Shown piece after piece: positions 52,682-64,000 of a stretch of 64,000 nt of DNA. This DNA is from Syngnathus acus (lineage: Eukaryota; Chordata; Actinopteri; Syngnathiformes; Syngnathidae). Where the stretch lies: assembly GCF_901709675.1 (NCBI RefSeq), contig NC_051102.1:340912-404911 (forward strand), written 5' to 3'. How positions within the stretch are numbered: the first letter of the stretch is position 1; every line of letters starts with the position of its first letter. A model generated the notes under the pieces. The model was not told where the DNA came from, made no database searches, and saw only the letters and a program-made list of their open reading frames with translations. A program made the translations under genes and the position numbers.

Positions 52682-53480
52682 CCGTAATTTCCGGACTATA
52701 AGTCGCTCCGGAGTATAAGTCGCGCCAGCCATAAAATGCCCAAAAATGTGAAAAAAACAAATATAAGTCGCTCCGGAGTATAAGTTGCATTTTGTGGGGC
52801 AATTTATTCGACAAAATCCAACACCAAGAACAGACATGAACGAGCAACAACAGGCTAAACGATACGGTATGCTAATGTGACAAACACAAACGAGGAGCTG
52901 AGAACGGGCCTGACGTAACATTCAGTTATTTAAAAAAAACTATTACATAAATAACACGTTTATAAAACCATCTGTGTCACTCCAATTCATTAAATCCATC
53001 GATCGTCCTTTGTCAACAATGCCGTGTGCCGCGCCGCAGTTCAAATTATTCCACAGGCCCATACAACGATATATAAACTATATTTTAAATAACTATCACA
53101 TAAACAACAATATTATCAAACCATTTGTGTCACTCCAAATCATTAAATCCATCGATCAAATTTCTCGTCCTTTATGTCATCCTGGTGACAGAGGACATGT
53201 CCAGAGGATATGGCGCTTTAAAGTGTTAATTACTTTATTTGATTTTTTCTCTCATTTTTCATGTTTTGAATATGTTTACGATAAAGATATCAAAGCATGT
53301 GAAGTGATCAACTATACTAAAAATAACATGTGAAGTGGTCAACTATACTTGTAAGTAAGTGATGTGTTAATGATCAAGTAAAAATTTGTGAAAAAAAAAC
53401 ATATAAGTCGCTCCTGAGTATAAGTCGCCCCCCCACCCAAACTATGAAAAAAAACGCGACTTATAGTCCGAAAATTACGG
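52682..53480. mobile_element. TA-flanked element, cggactataagtcgc family, copy B
   Basis: It starts ccgtaatttccggactataa and ends cgaaaattacgg. TA flanks it at 52680-52681 and 53481-53482. Shares with 19616-21861 both ends and the interior up to the point where that copy holds a nested MITE, but lacks that MITE and the 118-bp tandem repeat. Confidence 0.8.
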
Positions 53481-56400
53481 TATGTTAGTGTGCAGGCAAA
53501 CATTGACTCCTAACAGTAACTCTCCACATTCGGACATACTTGTCAACATGACCTATTGTAAAATCTCCAATTCAATTTTCCATAAACTCGCCCATCAGAT
53601 TCATCGCAAATTGTCATATATGTCTATCTGAGGGGCTAACTGTGGGACCCGCGTTTTGGGGGAGCCTCCATAACCTCAGATTGCTCCTACAAACTCGATC
53701 TCTGTTACTTATCCTAATTAAATTCAATAAAGATGGGTCAGACTATTCCCTCTGGCTTTTTACGTCATCATTTGGCTCTCCCCCTTTTTCCTGTTGTCTT
53801 GCTCAAATATGTTTCTCAGTCTGCTTCTCTTTATTGCCCCTCTTGGCGAGTCTCACTCCCCCTTGTTTTGTTTTTTTTCTTCCTAAAAATCCTGCCTGTC
53901 ACACCATCCAGCACCTCTCCCTGCTTCCTTAAGTCGTCGCCTATTACCACTCCTTTCATCCACTCACTCGCGCGGTCCGCCCCCCTCTCCAAAGCTACAG
54001 CTCCGCACAGGGAGCGCCAAGCCCTCTCCCTCGAATGAGCAGTTTTTAATGTAATTTACGTCATTGCTGTCCAGATCTTCTTTCTATCCTCAATCTCCCT
54101 TGCTGTCAATCCCTGTTAAAATGCCAAATTGCCCCCGTTCCTACTCGCTCTAATCCTATCTTTGACAATGGAGTTTGCCCTTATCAAACCTCCGAATATC
54201 TACGTCCTCCTGTTATCTTCACATCCACCTCTTAGTACTTCTTTTGATAGAATCTCCTATTGGTAACTCTATAGCGGACTGTTTAGCATATAATCCCTTA
54301 CTCAGCTCTCTTGCTTCTACTTTGCCATGTCGGTGCAGTTGAAATTGAGCCCTATCTCAGTCATTATCTTGTTACCTGTGGCCTTGTGCGACTCCTATGC
54401 ATGATTGTGTGAAAGTCAAAAATTTAACGTATCCAACTTTCTGACCACCCAAGCTCCACTATGGTGCAACAAACTTCTATCGTATTGAGTAGGTACATTG
54501 AGCGTCCTAGCTTCCTCTTGACTGAATCCACTTTAGTCAAAATGTCCTATTCTAAAATGTATCTAACTCGACTTCTACTTCTTAAGCCTGACGAGCCAAA
54601 ATATCAGATCTCGTTCTTGTTTCTTACCGTCTTAGCCTATTTGTTTTATCCAAATCTGTTCATCTCTGACTATAATGCTTTTCTCTGTAGCTCTACGCAT
54701 TATTCAATTTTTTATCAAATCTCCTCAGTTCTGTCAAACTCAGTGCACAATGAAGCTCCTGTCCACCTTGACCCAAGCTCCACCCAGTTTAGTAACGCCA
54801 CAGCAAGGAGTGCGATTTGGCCGTCTGACACTTCTTTTGCAGCACCTCACACTCTCAAGTTGGTGTTCTTTTGTTGTTGCTTCAGAGCCAACCCATCCAT
54901 CACTCTCGAATGAGTCCATTGTTCAAATGAGTCCATTTTCATCATTGTGAGTTCCTCCGCTTCTCACTGTCTTTTCTCGTCCCTGAGGATGTCGTCTTTC
55001 CTCCGGGGTGTACTTGCCCCCTCCAAGCACAACAACAGTCTTTCTTTGTCCTTGCCAAAGGTCAAAGGTGCCTCAAAGCCAGGCACCGTTTTGTAGTCGT
55101 CCACGGCTGCAGGCGGAGTCTCGGGATCGAGTTTCAGGGATCCTGGCACTGAGAGTGACAGACTGGGACATCAAACTTGTAAGACTATTTCCAAATGTAG
55201 CTGCTGTCATCAATTCACTAGTAACGTTTGTTTACCAAATGTCAAATTCTCCTAGTAACAGCGATCTTGTCTTTATATTGTAAGTCCTGCAATTCATCCT
55301 ATTTTCGAGCTACGTTTCATCTATAGTTACAATTTAATGGGACAGTACATTGTGTCTTCAGTATCATTATTCAAAATTAACTCATCGAGGTCTGCGTTCC
55401 ACATCTAGCCCTGATCTATGTCTTGATCTCTCAAACGTTATTACCTGTGTCATGCTTGCTCAAAAATGTGACTTAGAATATGGTGCTGTGAATTTCCAAT
55501 CTCCCCAATCAAATTGGATCCCGCTTCTCAGCTCTTCTTTCTCATGGTCCTGTTAGCCTGCAATTGTCCAAATCAAAAATGTTATTTTCTTTTAACTGGC
55601 TTTCTGTTGAACCTCTAAATCTCTCGTGTTGCTAACCTACTATCTACACCAGGAAACCATTTAAAGGGTCTTAAAGAAAGGACCAACAGATTACTCCCAA
55701 TATCTCCTCATTATTTACGAGTTAGCCCCCCTTTCTTCGCTCACTCCCTCTTTCTATCTGTCTCGGGCCGCATTTGTGGCGTCCTGCCACAAATTAGTGC
55801 TGCCACGGCCTAGCTTTCTCTTAAGACAAACAGGTACACATACATTAGTACTTTAATGGTTAGTGCAAGCATGCCCCTCTTTCGCCTATTGGCAAACTGT
55901 TAAACATTAGTGCCAGTGATGTTTCAGTTTCAATCATGCACGTTCACTGTTGGTCATGCACCCTTTGCTCATCAACATTTGATCTCTCCTCGTCTTGCCT
56001 CAGTTCTCCTCGACATTGACCTCTCCCGGGGGGACCCAGCCCCGCCTTTGCGGACTCCTCGGCACAGCGCCCCTGGACAAGGGAGGGTCAGCGTATCAAT
56101 GTTGACGCCACGGTCTGGCCAGGCCCGCGCGTCCCGCCGGCCCCCACCCCCGCCGGTATAGCGCCATTTCACGCCTTGGAGCCCACTGGGCCCCCTCCTT
56201 TCTTGAACATTCTCTGATCCATGCCGTCTTCCTCCTCACACGCCCGCACCCACACAGGGTGTGCACATAAACGCACACACACCGAGTGTGCACACAACCG
56301 CACATACTACACACACACGCATCCGCACGCACGCACGCCCAATACACAAAGCGCGCACACAGAGCTCAGACAAACGACGACAACTGACACAAACGTTACA

Positions 56401-56732
56401 GAGATTACGCACGAACACAGAACACACAGACAAAGGGATTCTAATCCATCTCTCATGTAGCTTCTTACTAACCGCTTCCATGCGGTTTGGTCATTCTGTG
56501 GCTTCTTAGTGTGCGCAGGTGCACATACAAACATGCTGTTGGATTTTGGTCCACAATTTAGGGAGCGCTATCTGCGCCTCACGGCAAAAGCCATTGCCAA
56601 TCACCTGTTATCCAATTCACTCACTGCGTGCTCGTTTAATTTCTTCAGATTTAGGAAAATGCAAAGACACTGAAGCAGAAATTAGACTTACACAGGTTGG
56701 TTGAGTTCAATCATAATTCTTGTTAAGAAAGC
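53481..56732 (-). other. Low-coding DNA, unit A part 2
   Basis: No intact gene. Bases 54700-55160 align with 63120-63570. On the minus strand 55149-54964 can be read as 61 residues (VPGFEAPLTFGKDKE, LLLCLEGAS), and the same words appear with frameshifts in the second unit. 55980-56180 is GC-rich and 56240-56350 is (CA)-rich. Unassigned. Confidence 0.35.
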
Positions 56733-57634
56733 TCTGTTTTCAGGAAAGTACAATACAGCGCTGGGCCCTTCAAGAGCAGAAAGTCTCCATTCAGAAAAGG
56801 CCACGTTCAAGGTTCTTTGGTCTGCTTATATTCAGTTGCTCATGCCGGTGTGGGGCGAGTTTGATGGGTGATGAGTCGTTGGGGTGGGGCGAGTTCGCAG
56901 TAGAGTTTGATTCCATGGGAGTGGGTGCTGGTATGGACGATTCGGTGTGTGTGGGGGGGCTGCCGTCTTCCATCCTGTCTTTCGGCCTTGGGGATCATCT
57001 TTGGCCGAGTCCTTGGCTGTCTCCTTCTGGCACCAGCTGGTTTTATCTCCAAGTGACCTTCCTGTAAACATTCTGCTCCATTCCTACACTGTCGCACCTC
57101 ATCCATTCGTCATTCTTTCAATTTTGTCATTTTGTACGAAATTATGTGAGCTTTTGGCTGTGACATCATCAATTTATTAATGTTCCCTGACGATGCAAAG
57201 TTTGTTCTTTTGATACTCCATGTCTTTGCTTACATCATTACATTCTTAGTTTAATCATGCTTCCGCACGTATCTCTTCTTTGTTAAGCAAAATATTTCCC
57301 TCTGTGCAGAGCGTTCAGTAGTAATCGAAAAGCTGGCGTCTCACATTTAGGCGACATATGACGTTTAGTCAAAACACAAGATATAATCAAGTACTGAACG
57401 GTCAAGACGACTCTGGCCGTGTCCATGATTTAGAGAACAAACATCAGGCATGCATTACACAGTTCCTTAAGGGTCATTAAGCTATTTAAGCAACATATCA
57501 AAAGACATTTATTTTGCAGTGCACGCAAATACATATTGAATCGTGAAGTTGTAGCAACCTCTGTTATTATCTTATATCAGCGTATCTGTTATTGTGGCTA
57601 GGCGGGTTTTGTGTCTTTTGACCCTATTCCTTCA
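56733..57634. mobile_element. Second copy of the tgaaggaat element, left end missing
   Basis: Bases 56733-57190 are clearly homologous to 30676-31190 (gaaagtacaatacagcgctg, gtttgatgggtgatgagtc, gtgagcttttggctgtgaca). The right terminus, ending gaccctattccttca, matches the inverted end of 30439-31278. The left inverted end is absent. Confidence 0.6.
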
Positions 57635-58088
57635 CACCCTCTGTTGACCTCAGTTTAACTGAGGTCACCAAAAACCCATATGTGTTCGTAATCCCTCTGT
57701 CGGCCCACCACGTCCCTCTGTGGAGCCGCTTCAAGTCCCTCTGTGGGGCCGCCAATGAGTGAGAAAAATAAATATAGATAAAATTCATACCCAGACATTT
57801 GTAAAAGATGGAGAGGGGAAAGGCAATTGGCCTAGACGACATTCCAGTGACAGCATGGAACTATCAAGGAGAGATGGCAGGGGAGATTCTTAAAAAGCGA
57901 GAAGATTCCCGAAAGAAGTGGAAGATGAGAAAGAAAATGTGAGAGAAAAATACATAAACAAATAACGAAATACATACATACATCTATACATGCACATAGA
58001 CAGACAGACATCGAACGATCGCCCATTCGGTCACTCAGTCATTTGGTCTCGGTCATTCTGTCACTCGGTCATTCAGTCAATCAATCAG

Positions 58089-58126
<38 letters not shown>

Positions 58127-58251
58127 CCGCATTCACTCACAAGTGTTAATTAATTTGTAATAGTATTGCAAGCAGTTGAAACTCTATTGGAATATGTGAA
58201 TGTCCATATCTGTTCTATCAAATTCCAATCCTTCTTTGCCTTTGTATAAGG
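57635..58251. other. Intergenic: (AATC)n microsatellite only
   Basis: An (AATC)n tract at about 58077-58126 with degenerate cattcggtca words before it. Nothing else recognised. Confidence 0.6.
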
Positions 58252-58619
58252 CACAGGTGTCAAACTCAAGGCCCGGGGGCCAGATGCAGCCAGGCACATC
58301 ATTTTATGTGGCCCGCGAAGACAAATTGTGCTTCATATTCATGTGTCATTACTCGAATTGCAAATTGTCTTCACTTTTAATAATATTTTATTTTTAACTA
58401 TTAGACCAGTTTTTACTTGTCTGATTTGAAAACGAATTACTTGTCAGTTTATTTTGTAGCTTTTACTGTATATAATATGAGGTGCCCATACCTTTATTTG
58501 GGGTGACAGTCATAACGGCCCTCCAAAAGAAGCTATGACTACAATGCGGCCCGAAAATTATTATTATTATTTATTTATTTTATTTTTTTATTTTATTATT
58601 TTTTTTTTTGACACCCCTG
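58252..58619. mobile_element. hAT-type MITE (caggtgtcaaactc ends)
   Basis: Ends caggtgtcaaactcaaggcc and tttgacacccctg. An exact 8-bp target duplication, gtataagg, lies at 58244-58251 and 58620-58627. No ORF of transposase. Related to the hAT element at 37373-38281. Confidence 0.88.
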
Positions 58620-58797
58620 GTATAAGGGATAGCCTTTTCAAAGCATAGTCATCGTAATTTATTCAATCTGTTGTTTGACTAACATTTAATCATTGATCAA
58701 TCACGTATCTTAATTCATGCTTTTCCTCCTTTGAAGCGACTATGTACTTCAAACCCAAACGCCACCATTTTATAGGGAAAAACTTTTGTTGAATCTA

Positions 58798-59760
58798 CCG
58801 TTTTTTTCCATGTATAATGCGCCCCCATGTATAATACGCACCCTAAAAATGCCATGTTGATGCTGGAAAAAAGCCTGTACCCATGTATAATACGCACCCA
58901 AATTTTGACTTTTTTCTTTTTTTTTTTTTTAAATTTCTTTTTTTTTTTTTTAAAGTCCCAATGATCGTCACACACACGTCTGGGTGTGGTGAAATTTGTC
59001 CTCTGCATTTGACCCATCCCCGTGTGATTTTGATCCATCCCCTGGGGGAGAGGGGAGCAGTGAGCAGCAGCGCCGCCGCGCTCGGGAATCATTTGGTGAT
59101 CCAACCCCCCAATTCCAACCCTTAATGCTGAGTGCCAAGCAGGGAGGCAATGGGTCCCATTTTTATAGTCTTTGGTATGACCCGGCCGGGTTACTTAAGT
59201 CCGTAAACATAAAATTATTTCAGAAAAAAGATCATCTTTGGGAACAACCGGATGTTATTCTGCCGGTCAGTATCACTGCGCATGCAGTAGCAAACTCGAT
59301 AGCGAAGAAATATGTGAGACTCTCAACGGGATCACCAATATTTGAGTGATGTTCCAGTTATTTATCACAATTATTTATTATTATAATAATAATATATATA
59401 ATATATATAATAATTATTTATTTATTATTCACAATTGTCATGGTGATCTTTCTGGTGATTTCTTAACTAGGCTGGATGTATTTTTTTTGTTGGCGTTGAT
59501 TTCTCCGACTGCCCAGAAAGGCACCACCGCGATCAGTTAGGTTAAAATGAAAAGAGAGGAAAGTGACGTTGTAAAGAACCATCCGTGACAAGATTTTCTT
59601 CAAAAATTGTTGTACCATGATTTTCTTCACAAAAAAAAAAAAATAAAAAATAAAAAAAAAAAAAAGATTTTTTAAAAATTGTACCCATGTATAATGCGCA
59701 CCCCAGATTTTAGGACAATAAATTAGTTACATTTTGCGCATTATACATGGAAAAAAACGG
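58798..59760. mobile_element. TA-flanked MITE, cgtgtataatacgc family, copy 3 (inverted)
   Basis: It begins ccgtttttttccatgtataa and ends catggaaaaaaacgg, with TA at 58796-58797 and 59761-59762. It is inverted relative to copies 1 and 2. Its interior keeps a longer stretch of SINE body (58955-59190) and a shared segment (gttggcgttgatttctccga), plus about 250 bp not seen in the other two. Confidence 0.8.
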
Positions 59761-61739
59761 TATTTGTTTTCGCCATAATACTCCTGCAGTCATCTTAAAT
59801 TTGTTCAATTTATCAATCCCTTCCATTGTTTATCCTGCAAATGAATCACGTGAATAATGTGTTATTCAAACTTTAACGTTCATAAGTTATCCCCCTTTTC
59901 CAAATCCGTTTGGAGTCTGTATGTTATTGTTCCAATTTTTTACATTTAATACTCTCCCACCTATTTGATCCTATCTTGTAAAGGTCCACAATTTATTATA
60001 AGCTATTTTAAAACTCTCCACACTTGTTACCAGGCTTTGGCTCCATTTCACGATGTTGTCTCCCATTCACTTCATTTCTGCCAAGCTGCTTCTTCTCCTC
60101 CGTCTCGCATGTTGAAGACTTAAAAACCATCAATTCTGAAAACACTTAAAATCTCACAATTCCCCCCTTTATTTTTTTTATTTTTTATTTTTTCCCTCCC
60201 CCTTTGGACACATTCTAAAAAATGTAAAAATAACAATGTCCATGGTAACATACCCATCGCCAGCTGGACTTCGGTGTACCTCCAGATGCCATCCTGGCCT
60301 GGAATCACCAATTCTCAGTCCCTGAAACTCGACTGGCAGCATCTCACATGGCTGTATGAACAAAAGCCATCACCCTCCTGTAGCTGTGCATGCAGCTCTC
60401 CGGACAATAAACATCCATAATACCAAGAAATAAAATTCATAATGCTAAACAAAAAATAATCCACACATGGGCGCATGTCAAACGTATGAAATTGAAAACT
60501 GGAGCCTGCCGAGCCTGTCCTGAAAACGATCACATTTACAAACTCATTATGAAAAGTAAGGGGTTAGTTGTTAATGCATGTTCACAGACATGACACAAAA
60601 TTCTCCAAGACTGCAGTTGACAACCTGCAAAGTAAACACGAGTTTAACAAAGGAAGCACAATCTGCTCCCTGGGTTGCTGTTAGATGCTGCAATACAATT
60701 AGGTAAAACATCAAAACAAAGCAAGTCATCACAAATTCCGTCACGTACATTTCGTCACACTGTCAGGTAAGTCCAGAGTTGTTGTCATACACTGTCTTGA
60801 CTCAGAGTCTTGATTGTCAATGCTGGTATAGTCACGTCTGGTCATAATCTTGAATTGGGCCTTCTCCATTGAAGTCTTTTGTTGTCAATGGTGCCCCAGA
60901 GTAATCCTAAACCCATATTTAGTCCAAAATTAGCCCCGATCAATCTTGCTTTTTCAAATCTGTAGTATCTTTATATTTTTCAGATGAGAGGAATGTTATC
61001 CTCTGCTGTGATCACATCACCCCAACTTTGAATCATGTTAACCATTCACAATACACCAACACCACAAGCACAGACTTGACATTCATACACCATTACAGAC
61101 AAACTGTCATCCCACAACACACACATAAAAACGTACAATATTAAATTGTAAAAGGAACCATCCCTACGCAAAATTTTCTCCTCAATTAAAATTTCCCTTT
61201 TTTATTTTAAATCCAAAATTAATATCTAATTGTCTGGTCTCCTGTCCTCTCATTGTTTGCCAATATGCAGCATGCTGGAACATGATTTAACTCCCCATTT
61301 AGTTTGCTCACATCTCACACTTAGACTATTTGACACTTCGTGTTGAGCTGTAACTTCAATATTTCCACCTTCCCATATTTCTTCCACTAAACAGTTCCAT
61401 TTTGCTTTTAGTTTAAATTCATCCCTCCAAATAACTACCTCTGGCAAAGAACCAAAAAATTATAGAGCACTCCCTTTTACTGTTACCTTGTTCCTTCATT
61501 CATCTCCTCACAAGCATAACTGACCCTCCTAAAAAATAATGATACTAAAAATAATGTTTAAAAAACAATATACACAGCTTCTTCCTGCCACTTACACTAT
61601 CACCTTGAAGATTATCGTTCTCATTTTTGTTGATGCCAATTCTTAGAATAAAAAGAAATGCTTACTCTTGATAATGGAGTCACGCTAAATCACAAATTTT
61701 GAAACCTTCTTCCATGTTCCCCCTTTGTACCTATCAAAA

Positions 61740-61895
61740 CCAATTAGAAATATTTTTACTGTCATGATCATCATTGTGGCCTTCACACTTATTGTTCCTG
61801 TACTTTAAATTGTCAATTTTTGTACATTTGAAGCCTTTTGAGATTTGCTAGTGGGCTGTATAAATAAACTTGACTTGCCTTGACTTTATTATTAT
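61740..61895 (+). mobile_element. L2-type LINE 3' tail fragment
   Basis: cttttgagatttgctagtgg followed by gctgtataaataaacttgac and a (TTGAC/CTTGAC) tail, the typical 3' end of fish L2-like LINEs. No coding part. Confidence 0.6.
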
Positions 61896-62529
61896 TCAAC
61901 TTCTTCTGCATTCTTCTGCCTGTTTTTTATTTATTTATTCTTTTTTTTTTTTTTTTTTTTTTTTTTAGCTTAACCACTTCTACAAATTTATCTGATTCAC
62001 TTCATTCCACTTTTAACACATTCTAAATATTCATGCCAAATATTCTAAAAATGTACGGTTTTCGAGATGTTTACAAATTCTAAGCCAATATTTCACCATT
62101 CAATCTTCATGGCACATTCAACATTTCTCATTTTCTTCCTCATAATTCCTCCAATTCGCCTTCTTTAACTTCCTAGATTAAAATTTCACATTTTCACTTT
62201 TAACATTGCGGCAAGATTTAGCAAAATTTCCTTTTTCCCTTGTAATTTCTAATTAATTTTTTTTCACTGACTCAACCCATTTCAATTTTTTAACTGTTCA
62301 TCTTATGCCTACCTATTCCAAAACTTCCCGCTTTTGAAAAATTTCAAATTCTCAACTTTAAAATTCACGCCCAATTTTACAGAATACTTTCTATATGTTC
62401 ATCCATTTTCTGACCACTTCAACACGTTCCAAATTTAAACATAATCTTGTAGCATTCCCTGAATTTTTATTCAGCCTCTTTGCCTTCACACGCAATTTCT
62501 ACAGAAATTACAAATTCTAGTTATTATTG

Positions 62530-62592
62530 TTAATCCTCCATGACCCTCGTAAGGACAAGCCGCACCAGTAATGGATGGATGGATGGATTGTT
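62530..62592 (+). mobile_element. SINE/LINE tail fragment with (GGAT)n
   Basis: gaccctcgtaaggacaagcc then atggatggatggatgg: a truncated 3' end as in the SINE at 6979-7348 or Rex3-like elements. Confidence 0.5.
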
Positions 62593-64000
62593 AATCCTAA
62601 CCCCAAGTACCTATCATAAATTGCCATTTAAATCAATTGTCGCAAGGGTCATGTCACTGTAATTGTTATTTAAAAACCCTACTGTATTCTTTTTTAATTA
62701 AGTAGTGCCCTGTATTACTATTTTGCTGACTATCCAGAATTCCAACTTTCTTATGGCCCCTCACCCCTTCAAGCTCAAATATGCATCCTATAAATCAGTC
62801 GCAATTGATGTGTAATTAAATTCTGTCGTTTCGATAAAGGTCAATTAAGTTTAGCAATTCAACCTTCTTTTGCCCGAATCCAAATTTTCACCGGTCCAAT
62901 TATAAAATTTCATTATTTCAATTAGATTCATCATGTCTTCGAAATGCTATGTTACATATAGAAATTTATGATTCAAATGATTTAATTTCTATCGATCAAT
63001 GCACACTTTGCAAAGATTCTGATCACGCTGTCGTATGATTTGTTATTATTAGTGCATCTTCACTGTCCATATCGATGTATTTTGTTTTTTATCTCCGTTT
63101 CAATGTCAATAAGCAGCCTTATTATTCCCTCTTTTATCAAAACTCCTCAGTTATGTCCGCCCCAGCACCCAAACACACTTCCATCCCTTTTGTCCCATAC
63201 TCCACCAACTTTGTAATGCTTCAGCAGTCTTTAGCAATGTGTCCAGTTTGACTTCATGTGCCTCGTGCAAGTCTTTAGCAGCCTCTCCTCTTAGATTCTC
63301 ATGATGATGACTCAGGGCTGGATTGTCCGCCATTCTCAAATGCGTCCATCTTGTCCTTGTTCTTTCAGTCCATTTTCTTTTTGATCTGCAACTGTGTGTG
63401 TTCCACCAACTGTATGGTTCTTGTCCTGTGAAGAGCTGTGCTTGCCCCCTTCAAGCATGATAATAGTTCCCGTTGTTCTCCCAAAGGTCAAAGGTGTCTC
63501 ATGACCAGGGACAGTCCTCTGTTGATTTTGAGACAGCCAGTGGAGTACGAGGACTCAGTTCAGGACTTGTGCCACACGCTAGGGCAGAACACACTGGGAC
63601 ACAAATTTCACAAACTATCTTCGTGTTATCAGTCTTCCTGTGTAGTATTTGTTCCTTACACCCCAAATCTTCCTATTAACATTTTGTCTCCTATCAGTTG
63701 CGCACACTCATCATCTTACTATCAAGCCGCCCTTATCAAATGCTTTTTTTTTTTTTTTTTTCCTGAGTAATCCATCCACCCTACCCATTAACACAGCTAA
63801 AATCCTCGTTCCAGTGTTTATCATCAAATAAAGTTCCGAAATCCTTTGTATTAAACTGTAATGTAATTTAACAATCTACCAACATGGTTGTATATGCAGT
63901 GAATGTTATTGTTCAATCTATAGGTCATAGCGCCTGTGTTCCAAATATGACACTCCTCCTTGATTTACCATCTCATATGTTATTGTTGTCAGCAGCGCTA

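Larger units (their letters stand above)
59763..64000 (-). other. Low-coding DNA, unit B of the direct duplication
   Basis: No intact gene. It is colinear with unit A: 60010-60175 with 51370-51590, 60490-60640 with 52040-52170, 60720-60905 with 52262-52440, 60980-61040 with 52480-52550, 63120-63570 with 54700-55160. Minus-strand aaaggggggaattgtgagat near 60150-60170 resembles a polypurine tract followed by TG. It contains a LINE tail and a SINE tail. The unit may run past the window. Confidence 0.4.

Noticed and set aside
53733-54038. Plus-strand ORF starting MGQTIPS, resembling the myristoylated start of some retroviral Gag proteins
   Set aside because: Nothing after the first residues looks like Gag, and the LTR-like and purine-tract signals nearby are on the minus strand.

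Overview
The window is nuclear DNA from a vertebrate, almost certainly a teleost fish. The evidence is an Eph receptor gene with the classical vertebrate exon pattern, set in a landscape of typical fish mobile elements: Rex3/RTE-type LINEs, an L2/CR1-type LINE, a Ty3/gypsy element, a Tc1 transposon, hAT elements, several families of small terminal-inverted-repeat elements flanked by TA, and SINEs with tRNA-like heads. I cannot name the species.

Left part (1-27 kb): the only host gene I can support is the 5' two thirds of an EphB-class receptor tyrosine kinase on the minus strand, best matched to EPHB3. Nine coding exons were placed by hand (26001 down to 2019). All have GT/AG borders, and the phases join without a break into 577 complete codons plus one base. 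They encode a signal peptide, the ephrin-binding domain, the Cys-rich region, two fibronectin III domains, the transmembrane helix and the start of the juxtamembrane segment. The kinase, SAM and C-terminal exons lie beyond base 1. The introns hold a broken Rex3-like LINE (1-1513), two SINEs, nested small DNA elements and microsatellites. A 250-270 bp non-coding block occurs twice, once in intron 2 and once just upstream of the start codon.

Middle part (27-49 kb): intergenic DNA dominated by repeats. Its centrepiece is a Ty3/gypsy element (33061-43531) with a 5' LTR, a primer-binding site and decayed gag, protease, RT, RNase H and integrase. It is interrupted by a hAT element, a Tc1/mariner-like palindromic MITE and an L2/CR1-type LINE with an apparently intact 1029-residue ORF2. 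A second hAT sits at the LINE's 3' junction. The gypsy 3' end is missing and is fused to a Rex3-like LINE that keeps its 5' part but has lost its 3' part. That LINE abuts a Tc1 element lacking its left terminus. One large deletion would explain all three truncations.

Right part (49-64 kb): no host gene seen. An LTR-like block on the minus strand (about 49.0-49.5 kb) is followed by AT/CT-rich DNA. In it a unit of several kb occurs twice in direct orientation, about 8.45 kb apart (50.9-55.3 and 59.8-63.9 kb). Short stretches of the duplicate align as decayed minus-strand reading frames. I read this tentatively as old retroelement-like remains, without family assignment. No CRISPR array, operon or functional RNA gene was seen.
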